Shown here piece by piece: positions 1 through 8,227 of a stretch of 64,000 bases of DNA. Origin of the DNA: Albidovulum litorale (GTDB taxonomy: Bacteria; Pseudomonadota; Alphaproteobacteria; Rhodobacterales; Rhodobacteraceae); assembly GCF_025751495.1 (NCBI RefSeq), contig NZ_JAOWKZ010000002.1:620001-684000 (forward strand), read 5' to 3'. Each line of letters begins with the position of its first letter. Position 1 is the first letter of the stretch. The notes under the pieces were generated by a model. It was not told the DNA's origin, searched no databases, and saw only the letters and a program-made list of their open reading frames with translations. The position numbers and the translations under genes are program-made.

Positions 1-1
1 A

Positions 2-409
2 ACGCTGACCGCCGGCTGGCTCGGCAAGGTCTTTCCGAAAAAGTATGTTCTGGCCGCGATCTATACCGGGCGGACGCTCTTTGCCGCGATGTTCATCCTA
101 TTCCCGATCACGCCGCTTACCGTGGTTCTTTTCTCGATTGGCATGGGGTCGCTCTGGCTGGCCACAGTGCCGCTGACGTCCGGCCTCGTCGGCCATATCT
201 ACGGGCTGCGTTACATGGGCACGCTCTACGGAATCGTGTTCCTGTCGCATCAGGTTGGATCGTTCATGGGCGTCTGGCTCGGCGGACGTCTTTACGATGC
301 CTATGGCGACTATACGCTCGTCTGGTGGATCGGTGTCGCGGTCGGGGCGTTTTCGGCCATCGTGCATCTGCCGGTGAGGGAACGGTCGCTGGCGGCTCAG
401 GCGGCGTAA
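2..409 (+). CDS. MFS transporter, C-terminal part
   Basis: Only the last 135 or so codons are in the window; the gene starts upstream of base 1. The visible part has about four hydrophobic helices and the loop GLRYMGTLYG, followed by the segment GGRLYDAYGDY near the last helix. That loop and glycine-rich helix arrangement is typical of the C-terminal half of major facilitator superfamily permeases of the monocarboxylate/oxalate-antiporter type. It is an inner-membrane secondary transporter. The substrate cannot be read from this fragment. It ends convergently with the ornithine-cyclodeaminase-family gene, and a GC-rich hairpin lies between them. Confidence 0.8.
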   Translation, partial: TLTAGWLGKVFPKKYVLAAIYTGRTLFAAMFILFPITPLTVVLFSIGMGSLWLATVPLTSGLVGHIYGLRYMGTLYGIVFLSHQVGSFMGVWLGGRLYDAYGDYTLVWWIGVAVGAFSAIVHLPVRERSLAAQAA

Positions 410-420
410 CGGTGGAGAGG

Positions 421-441
421 CCGGGGGTTTCACACCCCCGG
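421..441. terminator. GC-rich hairpin between convergent genes
   Basis: CCGGGGGT and ACCCCCGG form a perfect 8-bp stem around a TTCAC loop, 12 bases after the MFS stop codon and 35 bases before the end of the opposing gene. There is no T-run on either strand, so it is not a classical intrinsic terminator. It may still act as a bidirectional transcript end or mRNA-stabilising hairpin. Confidence 0.5.
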
Positions 442-475
442 ACCCCCGTGGCGTATTTTCCGACAGAAAATGGGA

Positions 476-1387
476 TCAGGACTTCGCGGCGTTCAGGATG
501 TAGCGGGCAGTCATAAGGTCCAGATGCGCACCGCCGCCATTCTTGGCGATTGTGATCTCGTCGTCCGACGTCCGGGTGTAGACGCCTCCGGCGATGTCAT
601 AGAAATCGGCCAGTATATCGCCTTCGGTGATTGCGCCCGAGGCGATGGGGTCCATGATCTCGCCGATATGGTGGATCGTGGTCGCGCGCGCATCGACGAA
701 GATACGGGAGCGCCGCATGGCTTCGTCATCTACTTCGCGCATATCGGGCCGATAGGCGCCGATCAGGTCGAGGTGAGTGCCGGGTTTCAGCCATTCACCC
801 CGGATCACCGGCGCCGTCGCCATGGTGGCCGTGGCGATGACATCGGCCTTGGCGACGGCGGTCTCCAGATCGGCTTCAACGGTAGCCCCGGTTGCCGCGG
901 CAAAGGCCTGCGCGGTTGCATCTGTACGGGTCCAGACATGGAAGCGTGCATTGGGGAAGGCTGCGGAATAGGCCTCGACCATTGACTGGGCGACAGTGCC
1001 CGCGCCGACGAGGAGGAAGGTCGCGGAATCCTTGCGGGCAAGTCGACGGGCCGAGAGCAGGCTGTCGGCGGCCGTCTTCCATTTTGTCACTAGCGCGAAG
1101 TCGAGATAGGCTTCGGGGATACCGGTCTGATCGGCAAAGAGCGCCACGGCGCCATGAAGGTTCGGCACGTTGAAGCGCTGGTTTCCGGGGTAAATCGTGG
1201 CGGCCTTGACCGCGAGCCCCATGCCGTCGATCCAGGCCGAGCGGGTCAGGAGCGTGTCGTCGCCGCGGCGGAGCACCGTATCGCCAACCTCGGCCTTCGG
1301 CAGCAGGTGGCCCGCCTCCAATGCCTCGGTCAGGGCCAGCCAATCCAGCTTCGCCTCGGCCTCCGGCCCGATGATCTCGATACTCAT
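476..1387 (-). CDS. Ornithine cyclodeaminase / mu-crystallin family protein
   Basis: A 303-residue NAD(P)-binding protein. The family substrate-binding region with KWKTAADSLLSAR lies around residues 105-117, and the Rossmann glycine motif LVGAGTVAQSMVEAY follows around 124-138. Family members include ornithine cyclodeaminase, ketimine reductases, and alanine or other N-alkyl amino acid dehydrogenases, so the exact reaction is open. The start at 1387 is chosen because it overlaps the upstream HAD gene by four bases (ATGA), which implies translational coupling. A longer open frame upstream runs inside the HAD gene and is disregarded. A second member of the same family lies at 8228-9193. Confidence 0.85.
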   Translation of the reverse strand: MSIEIIGPEAEAKLDWLALTEALEAGHLLPKAEVGDTVLRRGDDTLLTRSAWIDGMGLAVKAATIYPGNQRFNVPNLHGAVALFADQTGIPEAYLDFALVTKWKTAADSLLSARRLARKDSATFLLVGAGTVAQSMVEAYSAAFPNARFHVWTRTDATAQAFAAATGATVEADLETAVAKADVIATATMATAPVIRGEWLKPGTHLDLIGAYRPDMREVDDEAMRRSRIFVDARATTIHHIGEIMDPIASGAITEGDILADFYDIAGGVYTRTSDDEITIAKNGGGAHLDLMTARYILNAAKS

Positions 1388-2004
1388 GCAGCCTCCCTTT
1401 CGGTTAACAATCCCTCGGCGATCAGCCGGGCGGCAAAGCCCTCCGGCCTGTCGAATTGATGCACATGCCAGCCGCGTGCGGCAGCGGCGGCGATGTTTTC
1501 CTGCTTGTCGTCCGTGAAGAGAAGCCCGCCGGGTGGCAGTCCGCAATCCTCCTCGACGATTTCATAGATGCGCGGTTCGGGTTTCAGGACGCCCAGATGA
1601 GCCGAGACATAGGCGCGGTCGAACTCGGCAAAAAACGGATAGGGATCCTTTGCGATCTCGAATGTTTCCGCCCCGAAATTCGTCAATGCGAAGACCGGAA
1701 TGCCGCGCGCCTTCAACGCACGCAGCAGCCGCACCGAATGCGGGATGACGGGCTGAGCCATATCGATCCAGTTGTCATGCCACTTCACGATCATGTCGGC
1801 CCATTCGGGATGGCGTTCGGCCAAGGCAAAGATGGTTTCACGGAAGGGTGCGCCCCGGTCGATCGAGAGGTTTACGTCTTCGATGCCGGTCTCGGCGAAC
1901 ATACGTTCCCGCTCTGAACGCGGCATCAGCCGGTCGTAGAACCCTTCGGGGTTCCAGCCGATCAGGACCCGGCCGATATCGAAGATGACAGCTTGAATGG
2001 TCAA
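1384..2004 (-). CDS. HAD-superfamily hydrolase (YihX-like phosphatase)
   Basis: 206 residues with all HAD motifs. Motif I is VIFDIGRVLIGW (nucleophile Asp9; the D-x-G variant seen in the YihX sugar-phosphate phosphatase group). Motif II is ALTNFG. The lysine is in LGVLKPEPRIYE, and the acidic motif is FTDDKQENI. A helical cap lies between motif I and II, as in HAD subfamily IA. A small soluble phosphatase, possibly for sugar or amino-acid-derived phosphates, is likely; the substrate is unknown. It is the first gene of a two-gene unit with the ornithine-cyclodeaminase-family gene and overlaps it by four bases. Confidence 0.85.
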   Translation of the reverse strand: MTIQAVIFDIGRVLIGWNPEGFYDRLMPRSERERMFAETGIEDVNLSIDRGAPFRETIFALAERHPEWADMIVKWHDNWIDMAQPVIPHSVRLLRALKARGIPVFALTNFGAETFEIAKDPYPFFAEFDRAYVSAHLGVLKPEPRIYEIVEEDCGLPPGGLLFTDDKQENIAAAAARGWHVHQFDRPEGFAARLIAEGLLTEREAA

Positions 2005-2061
2005 GATAGGCCTCCCGTCCGGCCCATCTAGATCACAGCCGCCCGGCCGGTGAAAGCCCCC

Positions 2062-3030
2062 TCAGCGGCGGTATCGCGGCGTATCGGGCACTTTCGCCCG
2101 GCGGTCCTGCGCATCGCGCCAGACCATGAAAAGGCCCGAGCCGATGATCAGCGCGATCCCCGCCGTGGCCACCAGATCGGGCCAGTCGCCGAAGACCAGA
2201 ACGCCCCAGGCCACGGCGAGCGGCATGGCGATATATTCGAAGGGCGCGACAACGGCGGCTTCGGCCACGCGGTAGGCCTGAGAGATCAGAAAACCGCCGA
2301 AGGCAGAGGTGGCGCCGACCGCGAACAGGATCCACCAGTCGCGGCCCGACGGTATCGTCCATTCGCGGAACAAGAAGTCGAGCGAGGCATTGCCGGTCCC
2401 GGCGAGGCTTCCGTCTCCGATTGCGAGCCCGGTCAGGCCCGAGATCACGATGAAGGTGAGCTGGATGTAGAAAGACATCGACAGCGCGTTCTCCGTCCGG
2501 CCGATATAGCGGGTCAGCATGTGCAGCGTCGCATAGCCGAAGGCGGCGGCGATGGGCAGAAGGGCCGCGGGCTGAAAGACCGAGGTGCCGGGGCGCAGGA
2601 TGATGAGGACACCGATGAGACCAACGGCGATGGCCGCCCAGCGCCTTGGGCCGACCTTTTCGCCAAGGAAGATAACCGAAAATACCGTGATGATCAGCGG
2701 CGACACAAAAAAGATCGCCACCCCGTCGGCCAAGGGCAGCGAGGCGAGGCCGAGGAAGAAGGTCATGTTGGCGAAGACGACGCAGGCGCCGCGCGCAAGG
2801 TGCAGTCCCAGCCGCCGCGTCCGGAGTGCGGCAAAGCCCCCCGAGACGGGCAAAAGGACGATCAGCAGGACGGCCATACCGATCAACGAGCGAAACAGCA
2901 CGACCTCATGCAGGGCGTAGCCATCGGACAGGAACTTGATCGCCATGTCATTGACGGAAAAGCAGAAGACCGCGCCGAGGGCGCAGAGGGCTCCGAGAAG
3001 CGTGGGGTTTTCGGACAGCGACCGCAACAT
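2062..3030 (-). CDS. EamA/DMT-family transporter
   Basis: 322 residues with about ten hydrophobic helices arranged as two EamA repeats, the usual length and layout of drug/metabolite transporters of the RhaT/YdcZ/EamA type. The first repeat begins around residue 12 (LLGALCALGAVFCFSVNDMA) and the second around residue 160. An exporter of a metabolite or amino acid across the inner membrane is the family expectation; nothing in the sequence fixes the substrate. It is transcribed alone, with 57 bases to the next gene downstream and a 263-base divergent spacer to the GST gene. Confidence 0.85.
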   Translation of the reverse strand: MLRSLSENPTLLGALCALGAVFCFSVNDMAIKFLSDGYALHEVVLFRSLIGMAVLLIVLLPVSGGFAALRTRRLGLHLARGACVVFANMTFFLGLASLPLADGVAIFFVSPLIITVFSVIFLGEKVGPRRWAAIAVGLIGVLIILRPGTSVFQPAALLPIAAAFGYATLHMLTRYIGRTENALSMSFYIQLTFIVISGLTGLAIGDGSLAGTGNASLDFLFREWTIPSGRDWWILFAVGATSAFGGFLISQAYRVAEAAVVAPFEYIAMPLAVAWGVLVFGDWPDLVATAGIALIIGSGLFMVWRDAQDRRAKVPDTPRYRR

Positions 3031-3293
3031 GTGGGCATCTGATAGGGAACAGAATACCGGCGCAAGTCAAGATCGGCCGTAGCGTTTCAGCGACGGCCGC
3101 TTTTTTCACCCTTCCGGCGCCACGCTGCCCGCGCCCAATGAAAACCACTCATCGGGTCCCCAGACAAATATCGGCAGTAGACGGCAAATGCCTCACGATC
3201 TTCGTGCCTGCCAGCATCACATCCGGCTCACACCCCCTTGCACCGGCCCGAGAGGTCATGTCTCCATATGGCAATCGCCCCGGGGAGAACCGC

Positions 3294-3881
3294 ATGTACA
3301 CAGTGATCGGAACCAGCAACAGTCGCGCCGCCCGTGTGCTTTGGATGCTGGAAGAGTTGGGTATCCCCTTCGATCACATCTCGGCACCGCCGCGGTCCGA
3401 GGGTGTTACGAATTTCAACCCGGCCGGCAAGGTTCCCGTCCTGATCGAGGACGGAACACCGATCACTGATTCCACGGCGATCATCCAATATCTTGCCGAC
3501 AAACACGACAAACTCACCCATCCCGCCGGCACGCTGGACCGCGCCCGGCAGGACAGCCTGACACAGTTTCTGCTGGATGAGTTTGACGCCAATCTTTGGA
3601 TGGCGGCGCGGCACAGCTTCGTCCTGCCGGAAGAACTGCGCCATGCCGCGATCAAGAACACCCTCCGCTGGGAATTCGAGCGCAGTCAGAAAACCCTGAT
3701 GCAGCGGATGGGCGATGGCCCCTTCCTGATGGGCGAGATGATGACGGTGCCCGACATCATCCTTACCCATTGCGGAAACTGGGCACTGTCGGCGCGCTTC
3801 CCGATCGTCGAGCACCGGCTGACCGACTACCTCACCCGCATGCGCAAGCGGCCCGCCTATCAGCGGGCCATGGCGCGCTGA
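3294..3881 (+). CDS. Glutathione S-transferase family protein
   Basis: 195 residues. The N-terminal thioredoxin-like domain (about 1-75) has SNSRAARVLWMLEELGIPF, the cis-proline motif GKVPVLIEDG and the glutathione-binding ITDSTAIIQYL. An all-helical C-terminal domain follows. The start at 3294 is favoured over an in-frame codon 156 bases upstream because GGGGAGA sits just before it and the protein then begins with the beta-strand expected of the family. A cytosolic glutathione conjugating or reducing enzyme is likely; the substrate is unknown. The N-terminal serines in SNS are candidate active-site residues. Confidence 0.88.
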   Translation: MYTVIGTSNSRAARVLWMLEELGIPFDHISAPPRSEGVTNFNPAGKVPVLIEDGTPITDSTAIIQYLADKHDKLTHPAGTLDRARQDSLTQFLLDEFDANLWMAARHSFVLPEELRHAAIKNTLRWEFERSQKTLMQRMGDGPFLMGEMMTVPDIILTHCGNWALSARFPIVEHRLTDYLTRMRKRPAYQRAMAR

Positions 3882-3884
3882 GCT

Positions 3885-4148
3885 TCAGGGACAAGCCGCG
3901 ACATAGCGGCGACCATAGGCATCCTCATAGACGCAATCGCCCGGGTTTTGGGCCTGTCCTATCAGCGTGCCCACGAGCGCGCCCGCTGCGCCGCCCACGA
4001 TGGCGCCTTCCAGACGGTCATCGTCATCAGCAACAGCCGCGCCGATCGCCGCACCGGCAAGCGCGCCTGTACCGACGGCGCGCTGCTCAGCCGTCTGGCA
4101 TCCAGCAAGGGCAAGGGTGATCGGCAGGATCAGTATAAGTTTGTTCAT
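3885..4148 (-). CDS. Glycine-zipper lipoprotein
   Basis: 87 residues. A lipoprotein signal peptide ends in the lipobox LALAGC (lipidated Cys17), so the mature protein should be anchored to a membrane, most likely the outer one. The mature part has two glycine/alanine-rich helices (about 28-43 and 53-68) of the glycine-zipper type, then a small C-terminal tail with a pair of cysteines. Function is unknown; related proteins are envelope lipoproteins. A GGAGG sequence lies just before the ATG at 4148. A TTG codon four codons upstream is in frame but inferior. It ends convergently, three bases from the GST gene. Confidence 0.8.
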   Translation of the reverse strand: MNKLILILPITLALAGCQTAEQRAVGTGALAGAAIGAAVADDDDRLEGAIVGGAAGALVGTLIGQAQNPGDCVYEDAYGRRYVAACP

Positions 4149-4274
4149 AGGAGCCTCCAATTGCTGTCCCGTATTATAATCGGGATTTGGCTTCCTGGTT
4201 CCTGACCTGCGTCAAGACATCGGCCAATAGCCGCTTAAGGATGAACGTCGTTAGGCAACGCGGATGGTCAGAGA

Positions 4275-5345
4275 TTACTGACAAGCAGTTTTGTCGCCGC
4301 AAGCAAAGGCCGCTTCGATCTCGATCAGTTTCTGTTTGCGCCACAGGCCGCCGCCATAACCGGTCAGGCCGCCATCCGCACCGACGACCCGATGACAGGG
4401 CACGATCAGCGCGATCTGGTTGGCACCGTTGGCGCGGGCCACCGCCCGAACCGCTTCGGGCCTGCCGATCGCGCGCGCAACGTCGCTATAACTGCGGGTT
4501 TCACCCGGAGCGATCCGCCGCAATTCCTGCCAGACGGTACAGGCAAACGCGCTGCCATGGAGGGCGAGCGGGGTGGCAAACCGCGCAGAGCGTCCGGCGA
4601 AAAACGCTGCCAGTTCCGTCGCGACCAGATCGTGGACGGGCGTCCGGCCGATCCCCAGTGATCCGCGCCCAGCCGTTCGAAGGCGCTTCAACTCGCCGGG
4701 TAGCGCCTTGCGGTCGGCGAATTCCAGCAGGTGCAGCGCACGGTTGTCGGCGACAGCGATCATCGCGCCCAAAGGCGTTTCAATCCAGTCGACGCACAGG
4801 ATCGGATCAGCAGGCAGACGGCCGGGGGCCTCTCCGATCAGCCGCGAAATAGCATCGCGAAAAGCCGAGGGCGACAGAAAACCCGCCTCCAACTGCGCAT
4901 CAATGACCCGGCCACCGTCGTTCAGAACCGTGAATCCGCGCCGCAAGCGATCCAGCCGGGCCATTTCCAGGAAGGTCATCCCGAAATGGCGTTTGAACGC
5001 GCGCCGGACGGTAGAGGGATCATAGCCCATCGCAACGATGTCGTCCTCGCTCCAGCGGTGATCTTCTCGCTCAGCCAGAGCGGCGAGACAGTCGCGGATC
5101 ACCGCGTCTGCCTCCGCCGCAGCGGTCAGCGGATGGCAGCGTTTGCAGGGCCGGAACCCGGCGGTCAGGCATGCGGCGACGGTACGGTAAAACCGGCAGT
5201 TCTCGCGTTTGGGTTTACGGGCCGGACAGGTCAGCCGGCAGAAAATACCGGTCGAGGTGACACCGACAAAGGCGCGGCCGTCATAGGCAGCGTCCCGCGC
5301 AACGAGGGCGGCATAGAGATCGTCATCTGAGGTCTGAAACAGCAT
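4275..5345 (-). CDS. ada: Bifunctional Ada: methylphosphotriester acceptor, AraC-type regulator and O6-methylguanine methyltransferase
   Basis: 356 residues, the usual Ada length. The N-terminal zinc domain has GIFCRLTC and FRPCKRCHP; Cys36, Cys40, Cys67 and Cys70 match the four zinc ligands, Cys36 being the methyl acceptor for DNA phosphotriesters. An AraC-type helix-turn-helix region follows (about 95-165). The C-terminal methyltransferase domain has the active-site motif PCHRV with Cys317. The protein repairs alkylated DNA and, once methylated, activates its own regulon. It is transcribed alone between the lipoprotein and flavoprotein genes, and no alkB or alkA repair gene is adjacent. Confidence 0.95.
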   Translation of the reverse strand: MLFQTSDDDLYAALVARDAAYDGRAFVGVTSTGIFCRLTCPARKPKRENCRFYRTVAACLTAGFRPCKRCHPLTAAAEADAVIRDCLAALAEREDHRWSEDDIVAMGYDPSTVRRAFKRHFGMTFLEMARLDRLRRGFTVLNDGGRVIDAQLEAGFLSPSAFRDAISRLIGEAPGRLPADPILCVDWIETPLGAMIAVADNRALHLLEFADRKALPGELKRLRTAGRGSLGIGRTPVHDLVATELAAFFAGRSARFATPLALHGSAFACTVWQELRRIAPGETRSYSDVARAIGRPEAVRAVARANGANQIALIVPCHRVVGADGGLTGYGGGLWRKQKLIEIEAAFACGDKTACQ

Positions 5346-5396
5346 GGGATCATTGGTAAACCGGCCGGCCGTGTCGTGCAGCCGGAAATCGGGCGC

Positions 5397-6560
5397 TTAT
5401 TTCACTTTTGCTGCAGCGCGCCCGGCCCAGAGCCCGGTCGCGAGGCAGGCGGTCAGCAGGTAGCCGCCGGTTGGCGCTTCCCAGTCAAGCATTTCGCCTG
5501 CCGCAAAGACTCCGGGAAGGGCGTTGAGCTCCAGATTGTCGGTTAGCGCCCCGCGTGCGATCCCGCCCGCAACCGATATCGCCTCATCGATCGGACGCGG
5601 TCCGTCATGGCGTACGGGCAAGGCCTTGATCAGCCGGGCCAGCGCCTCGCCTTTCGGCAAGGGACGCCCCCATTCCTGCAACAGCGCGATGCGCACCGGG
5701 TCAAGGCGCAGCGCTTTGCGGAGCCAGTTCGCCGCCGTGTCCTTGCCCGGCCCCGTGGCGAGCCGGCCCTCGATGTCGGACAGGCTGCGGTCGGGCAACA
5801 GGTCAAGCATCAGGGCAGCCCCATCCCGCACCGCACGGGATACGGAATAGACCCCGCCGCCTTCGACGCCCCTTTCCGAGATGACGAATTCGCCCCGCTC
5901 CACCTGACCGCCCGCGATCAGGGCAGCCCCCTTCACCGGCTGGCCGAAATGGCGCGCCATATGGGGCGACCAGTTCACGCGGAAGCCCACATTGGCGGGT
6001 TTGAACGGGGCGATTTCGACGCCCTTTTTTGCCAACCACGGCACCCAGGCCGCATCCGATCCAAGCCGTGCCCAGCTTGCGCCGCCGAGTGCCAGAACGG
6101 TGACTTTCGGGTGAAGGACCTGCCGCCCGGCCGGCGTTTCAAAGGCAAATCCATCACCGTCGAACCCCGCCCAGCGCCAACGCGTGCGCAACCCAACCCC
6201 CGCAGCGTCGAGCCGTCTCAGCCATGCGCGCAAAAACGGCGAGGCCTTCATCGCCTCGGGGAAGACCCGGCCGGTGGAGCCGGTGAAAACCTCCTGCCCC
6301 AGCCCCCGCGCCCAATCCATGACCTCTGCCGGACCGAAGACCTCCAGCATCGGGCGCAGCCAGTCGGCGTCGTAGTTTTGCATGAACGTGTCGAAGGGCT
6401 CGTCCTTCGTCAGGTTCAACCCGGACTTGCCTGCCATCAGGAACTTGCGAGCGGGACTTGGCTTTGCCTCGCAGATCATCACCCGCCGCCCGGCCGCCGC
6501 CAGCGCCTCGGCCGCCATCAGACCGGCCGGGCCCGCGCCGATCAGAAGGGCATCGGTCAC
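5397..6560 (-). CDS. BaiN/HI0933-like FAD-dependent flavoprotein (TIGR03862-type)
   Basis: 387 residues. The N-terminal dinucleotide-binding motif LIGAGPAGLMAAEAL starts at residue 6 and is followed by KPSPARKFLMAGKSGLNL, which is the signature of the HI0933/YhiN-like flavoprotein family. The C-terminal FAD contact GVFAAGEMLDWEAPTGGY is also typical. The physiological reaction is not established for most members; BaiN, a bile-acid dehydroxylation flavoprotein, is one characterised homologue. The start overlaps the end of the upstream mscS-type gene by four bases, so the two are probably co-transcribed. Confidence 0.85.
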   Translation of the reverse strand: MTDALLIGAGPAGLMAAEALAAAGRRVMICEAKPSPARKFLMAGKSGLNLTKDEPFDTFMQNYDADWLRPMLEVFGPAEVMDWARGLGQEVFTGSTGRVFPEAMKASPFLRAWLRRLDAAGVGLRTRWRWAGFDGDGFAFETPAGRQVLHPKVTVLALGGASWARLGSDAAWVPWLAKKGVEIAPFKPANVGFRVNWSPHMARHFGQPVKGAALIAGGQVERGEFVISERGVEGGGVYSVSRAVRDGAALMLDLLPDRSLSDIEGRLATGPGKDTAANWLRKALRLDPVRIALLQEWGRPLPKGEALARLIKALPVRHDGPRPIDEAISVAGGIARGALTDNLELNALPGVFAAGEMLDWEAPTGGYLLTACLATGLWAGRAAAKVK

Positions 6561-7870
6561 TTCGGCAACCCGCCTTTGAACTCGACCACGCGGTGCGGAT
6601 AGGGGATGGTGATCCCGGCATCCTTGAGCGCGTTCCAGACGGCGAAAAGGACGTGACTGGCATATTTGTTGCGCCCGTCATCAATACCCGAGACCCAGTA
6701 TTCGACGCTGAAGTCGATGCCGCTGTCGCCGAACCCCTTCAACTCGCAATCCGGGCCTTCGGGTTTCGACAGGACGAAAGGCAGTGCCGAGACGGCCTTG
6801 TTGATGATGTCGGGCACCGTGTTGATATCGGTGTCGTAGCTGACCGAAAACCCGACCTCATAACGGTTGGCGCTGCCCTGATCGGAATAGTTCACCACGC
6901 GGGTCGTGATGAAGTGTTCGTTCGGCACCACGATCCACTTTCCGTCGAAGGTCTCAAGAATACAGGCGCGCGCGGTCATCCTGACAATGGTCCCAGCCTC
7001 CCCTCCATCCAGTTCGACATAGTCGCCGACCGTGGTCTGACCCTCGACCAGCAGGATGATGCCCGAGATGAAGTTCGCCGCGATCTGTTGGAGGCCAAGG
7101 CCGATGCCGACGCCCAGTGCACCGCCAAGAACGGCGACGGTGGTCAGGTCGATCCCCATGATGTTGAGAAGCAGCAGGAAGGCCACGCCGAAGATCGTGA
7201 TCTCCGCCGCCTTTGCCGCCAGTTCGCGGGTGGCAGGGCGCAGTTCCTCCTGCGCCTTGATATAGTCGGCGCTGCGCCGGTTCGACCAGGAACCGAGCCA
7301 GAAGAGAAGACTTCCCGCAATGGCGCCGCGAATAAGCGCCATCATGGAGAAGCTGATATTGCCCAGTTCGACGGTCAGGCTTTCCAGCCATGTGGCGGCT
7401 TCGTCCGTCAGGCCAAGCACATAAAGCGCAGCAACGGGGATCAGCACGTAACGGCCGAGCAGTTTCAGGAACGGGTCGCTGATGACTTTGGAGACGAAGA
7501 CCCGCGCGGCGATGAAGAAAAAGACCCGCTTGCCGAAGGCGATGACCGCACCCGAGCCGAAAAGCGACCGGGTGACGCTTTCACCGATGGCGGTGAAGCC
7601 ATAGGCCAGAAGCGGCAGGAGCAGCGGCAGGAAACGCAGAATGAACCGGCGCAGAATGGCGAAGGGGCCCTTGGCATCCGTCGGCGGGGCGACGAAGGTC
7701 GCGATCCTGATCCCGAGTTTCTTCGCGACGACAACAGCGATCAGCCAGGACACGACGAGCAGCGCGAATTGCGACCAGGCGGCGGGGCTCGTGGCCCAGT
7801 CGATTGCGATGGCCCAGAACTGGTCCAGATAGCCAAGCGCCATGGCAACGATCTCTGGCTGTCCATCCAT
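6557..7870 (-). CDS. MscS-family mechanosensitive channel
   Basis: 437 residues with four to five predicted N-terminal membrane helices, the pore-lining helix around GALGVGIGLGLQQIAANFISG (about residues 215-235), and the beta domain of MscS with VGDYVELDGGEAGTIVRM directly after it. A mixed alpha/beta C-terminal domain follows. It should act as an inner-membrane osmotic release valve. It is larger than E. coli MscS (about 286 residues), because of extra N-terminal helices, as in many alphaproteobacterial paralogues. It is translationally coupled to the downstream flavoprotein gene; the divergent HNH gene starts 54 bases upstream. Confidence 0.9.
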   Translation of the reverse strand: MDGQPEIVAMALGYLDQFWAIAIDWATSPAAWSQFALLVVSWLIAVVVAKKLGIRIATFVAPPTDAKGPFAILRRFILRFLPLLLPLLAYGFTAIGESVTRSLFGSGAVIAFGKRVFFFIAARVFVSKVISDPFLKLLGRYVLIPVAALYVLGLTDEAATWLESLTVELGNISFSMMALIRGAIAGSLLFWLGSWSNRRSADYIKAQEELRPATRELAAKAAEITIFGVAFLLLLNIMGIDLTTVAVLGGALGVGIGLGLQQIAANFISGIILLVEGQTTVGDYVELDGGEAGTIVRMTARACILETFDGKWIVVPNEHFITTRVVNYSDQGSANRYEVGFSVSYDTDINTVPDIINKAVSALPFVLSKPEGPDCELKGFGDSGIDFSVEYWVSGIDDGRNKYASHVLFAVWNALKDAGITIPYPHRVVEFKGGLPK

Positions 7871-7923
7871 GGCGCTCTTGCCCCCTCCGGTTGCTCAGAC
7901 CATCCTGTGACAAGAAACCGACC

Positions 7924-8226
7924 ATGACACAAGCACCCGATCCGATCTGCCCGCTTTGCCTGCGCCCCATCCCGCCGGACGTGGCGCAAAGCCGTCATCA
8001 CCTCGTGCCGAAACTACGGGGCGGCAAGGGCGGGCCGACGGTGCTGCTGCACGCGATCTGCCACGCGGAAATCCATGCGACGCTGAACGAGACGGAACTG
8101 GCACGAGATTATCCGACGATCGAGACACTCCGCGCCCATCCGAGACTTCAGAAATTCGTGCAGTGGGTAGCGTTGCGGCCACCGGGTTTCCGGTCCCGCG
8201 TGCCGGGGCCGCGCCGGGGACGTTAG
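7924..8226 (+). CDS. Small HNH endonuclease-like protein
   Basis: 100 residues. A CPLCLRPI zinc-ribbon knuckle (Cys10, Cys13) is followed by SRHHLVPKLRGG and, after a spacer, LLHAICHAEIHATL. The HH...C..H pattern fits a compact HNH nuclease fold with a structural zinc. The C-terminus is basic. It stands alone, divergent from the mscS gene and ending one base from the opposing cyclodeaminase gene. No methyltransferase, phage or toxin partner is adjacent, so a role in defence is not supported by context. Such small HNH proteins are common and mostly uncharacterised. Confidence 0.75.
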   Translation: MTQAPDPICPLCLRPIPPDVAQSRHHLVPKLRGGKGGPTVLLHAICHAEIHATLNETELARDYPTIETLRAHPRLQKFVQWVALRPPGFRSRVPGPRRGR

Positions 8227-8227
8227 G

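Noticed and set aside
6458-7927. Long plus-strand open frame (489 codons) opposite the flavoprotein and mscS genes.
   Set aside because: It is the mirror of conserved coding sequence, with low-complexity Asp/Arg/Gln composition and no motifs.
7924-8226. HNH gene as part of a restriction or defence island.
   Set aside because: Neighbours are a mechanosensitive channel and a metabolic gene; no methyltransferase, recombinase or toxin is adjacent.
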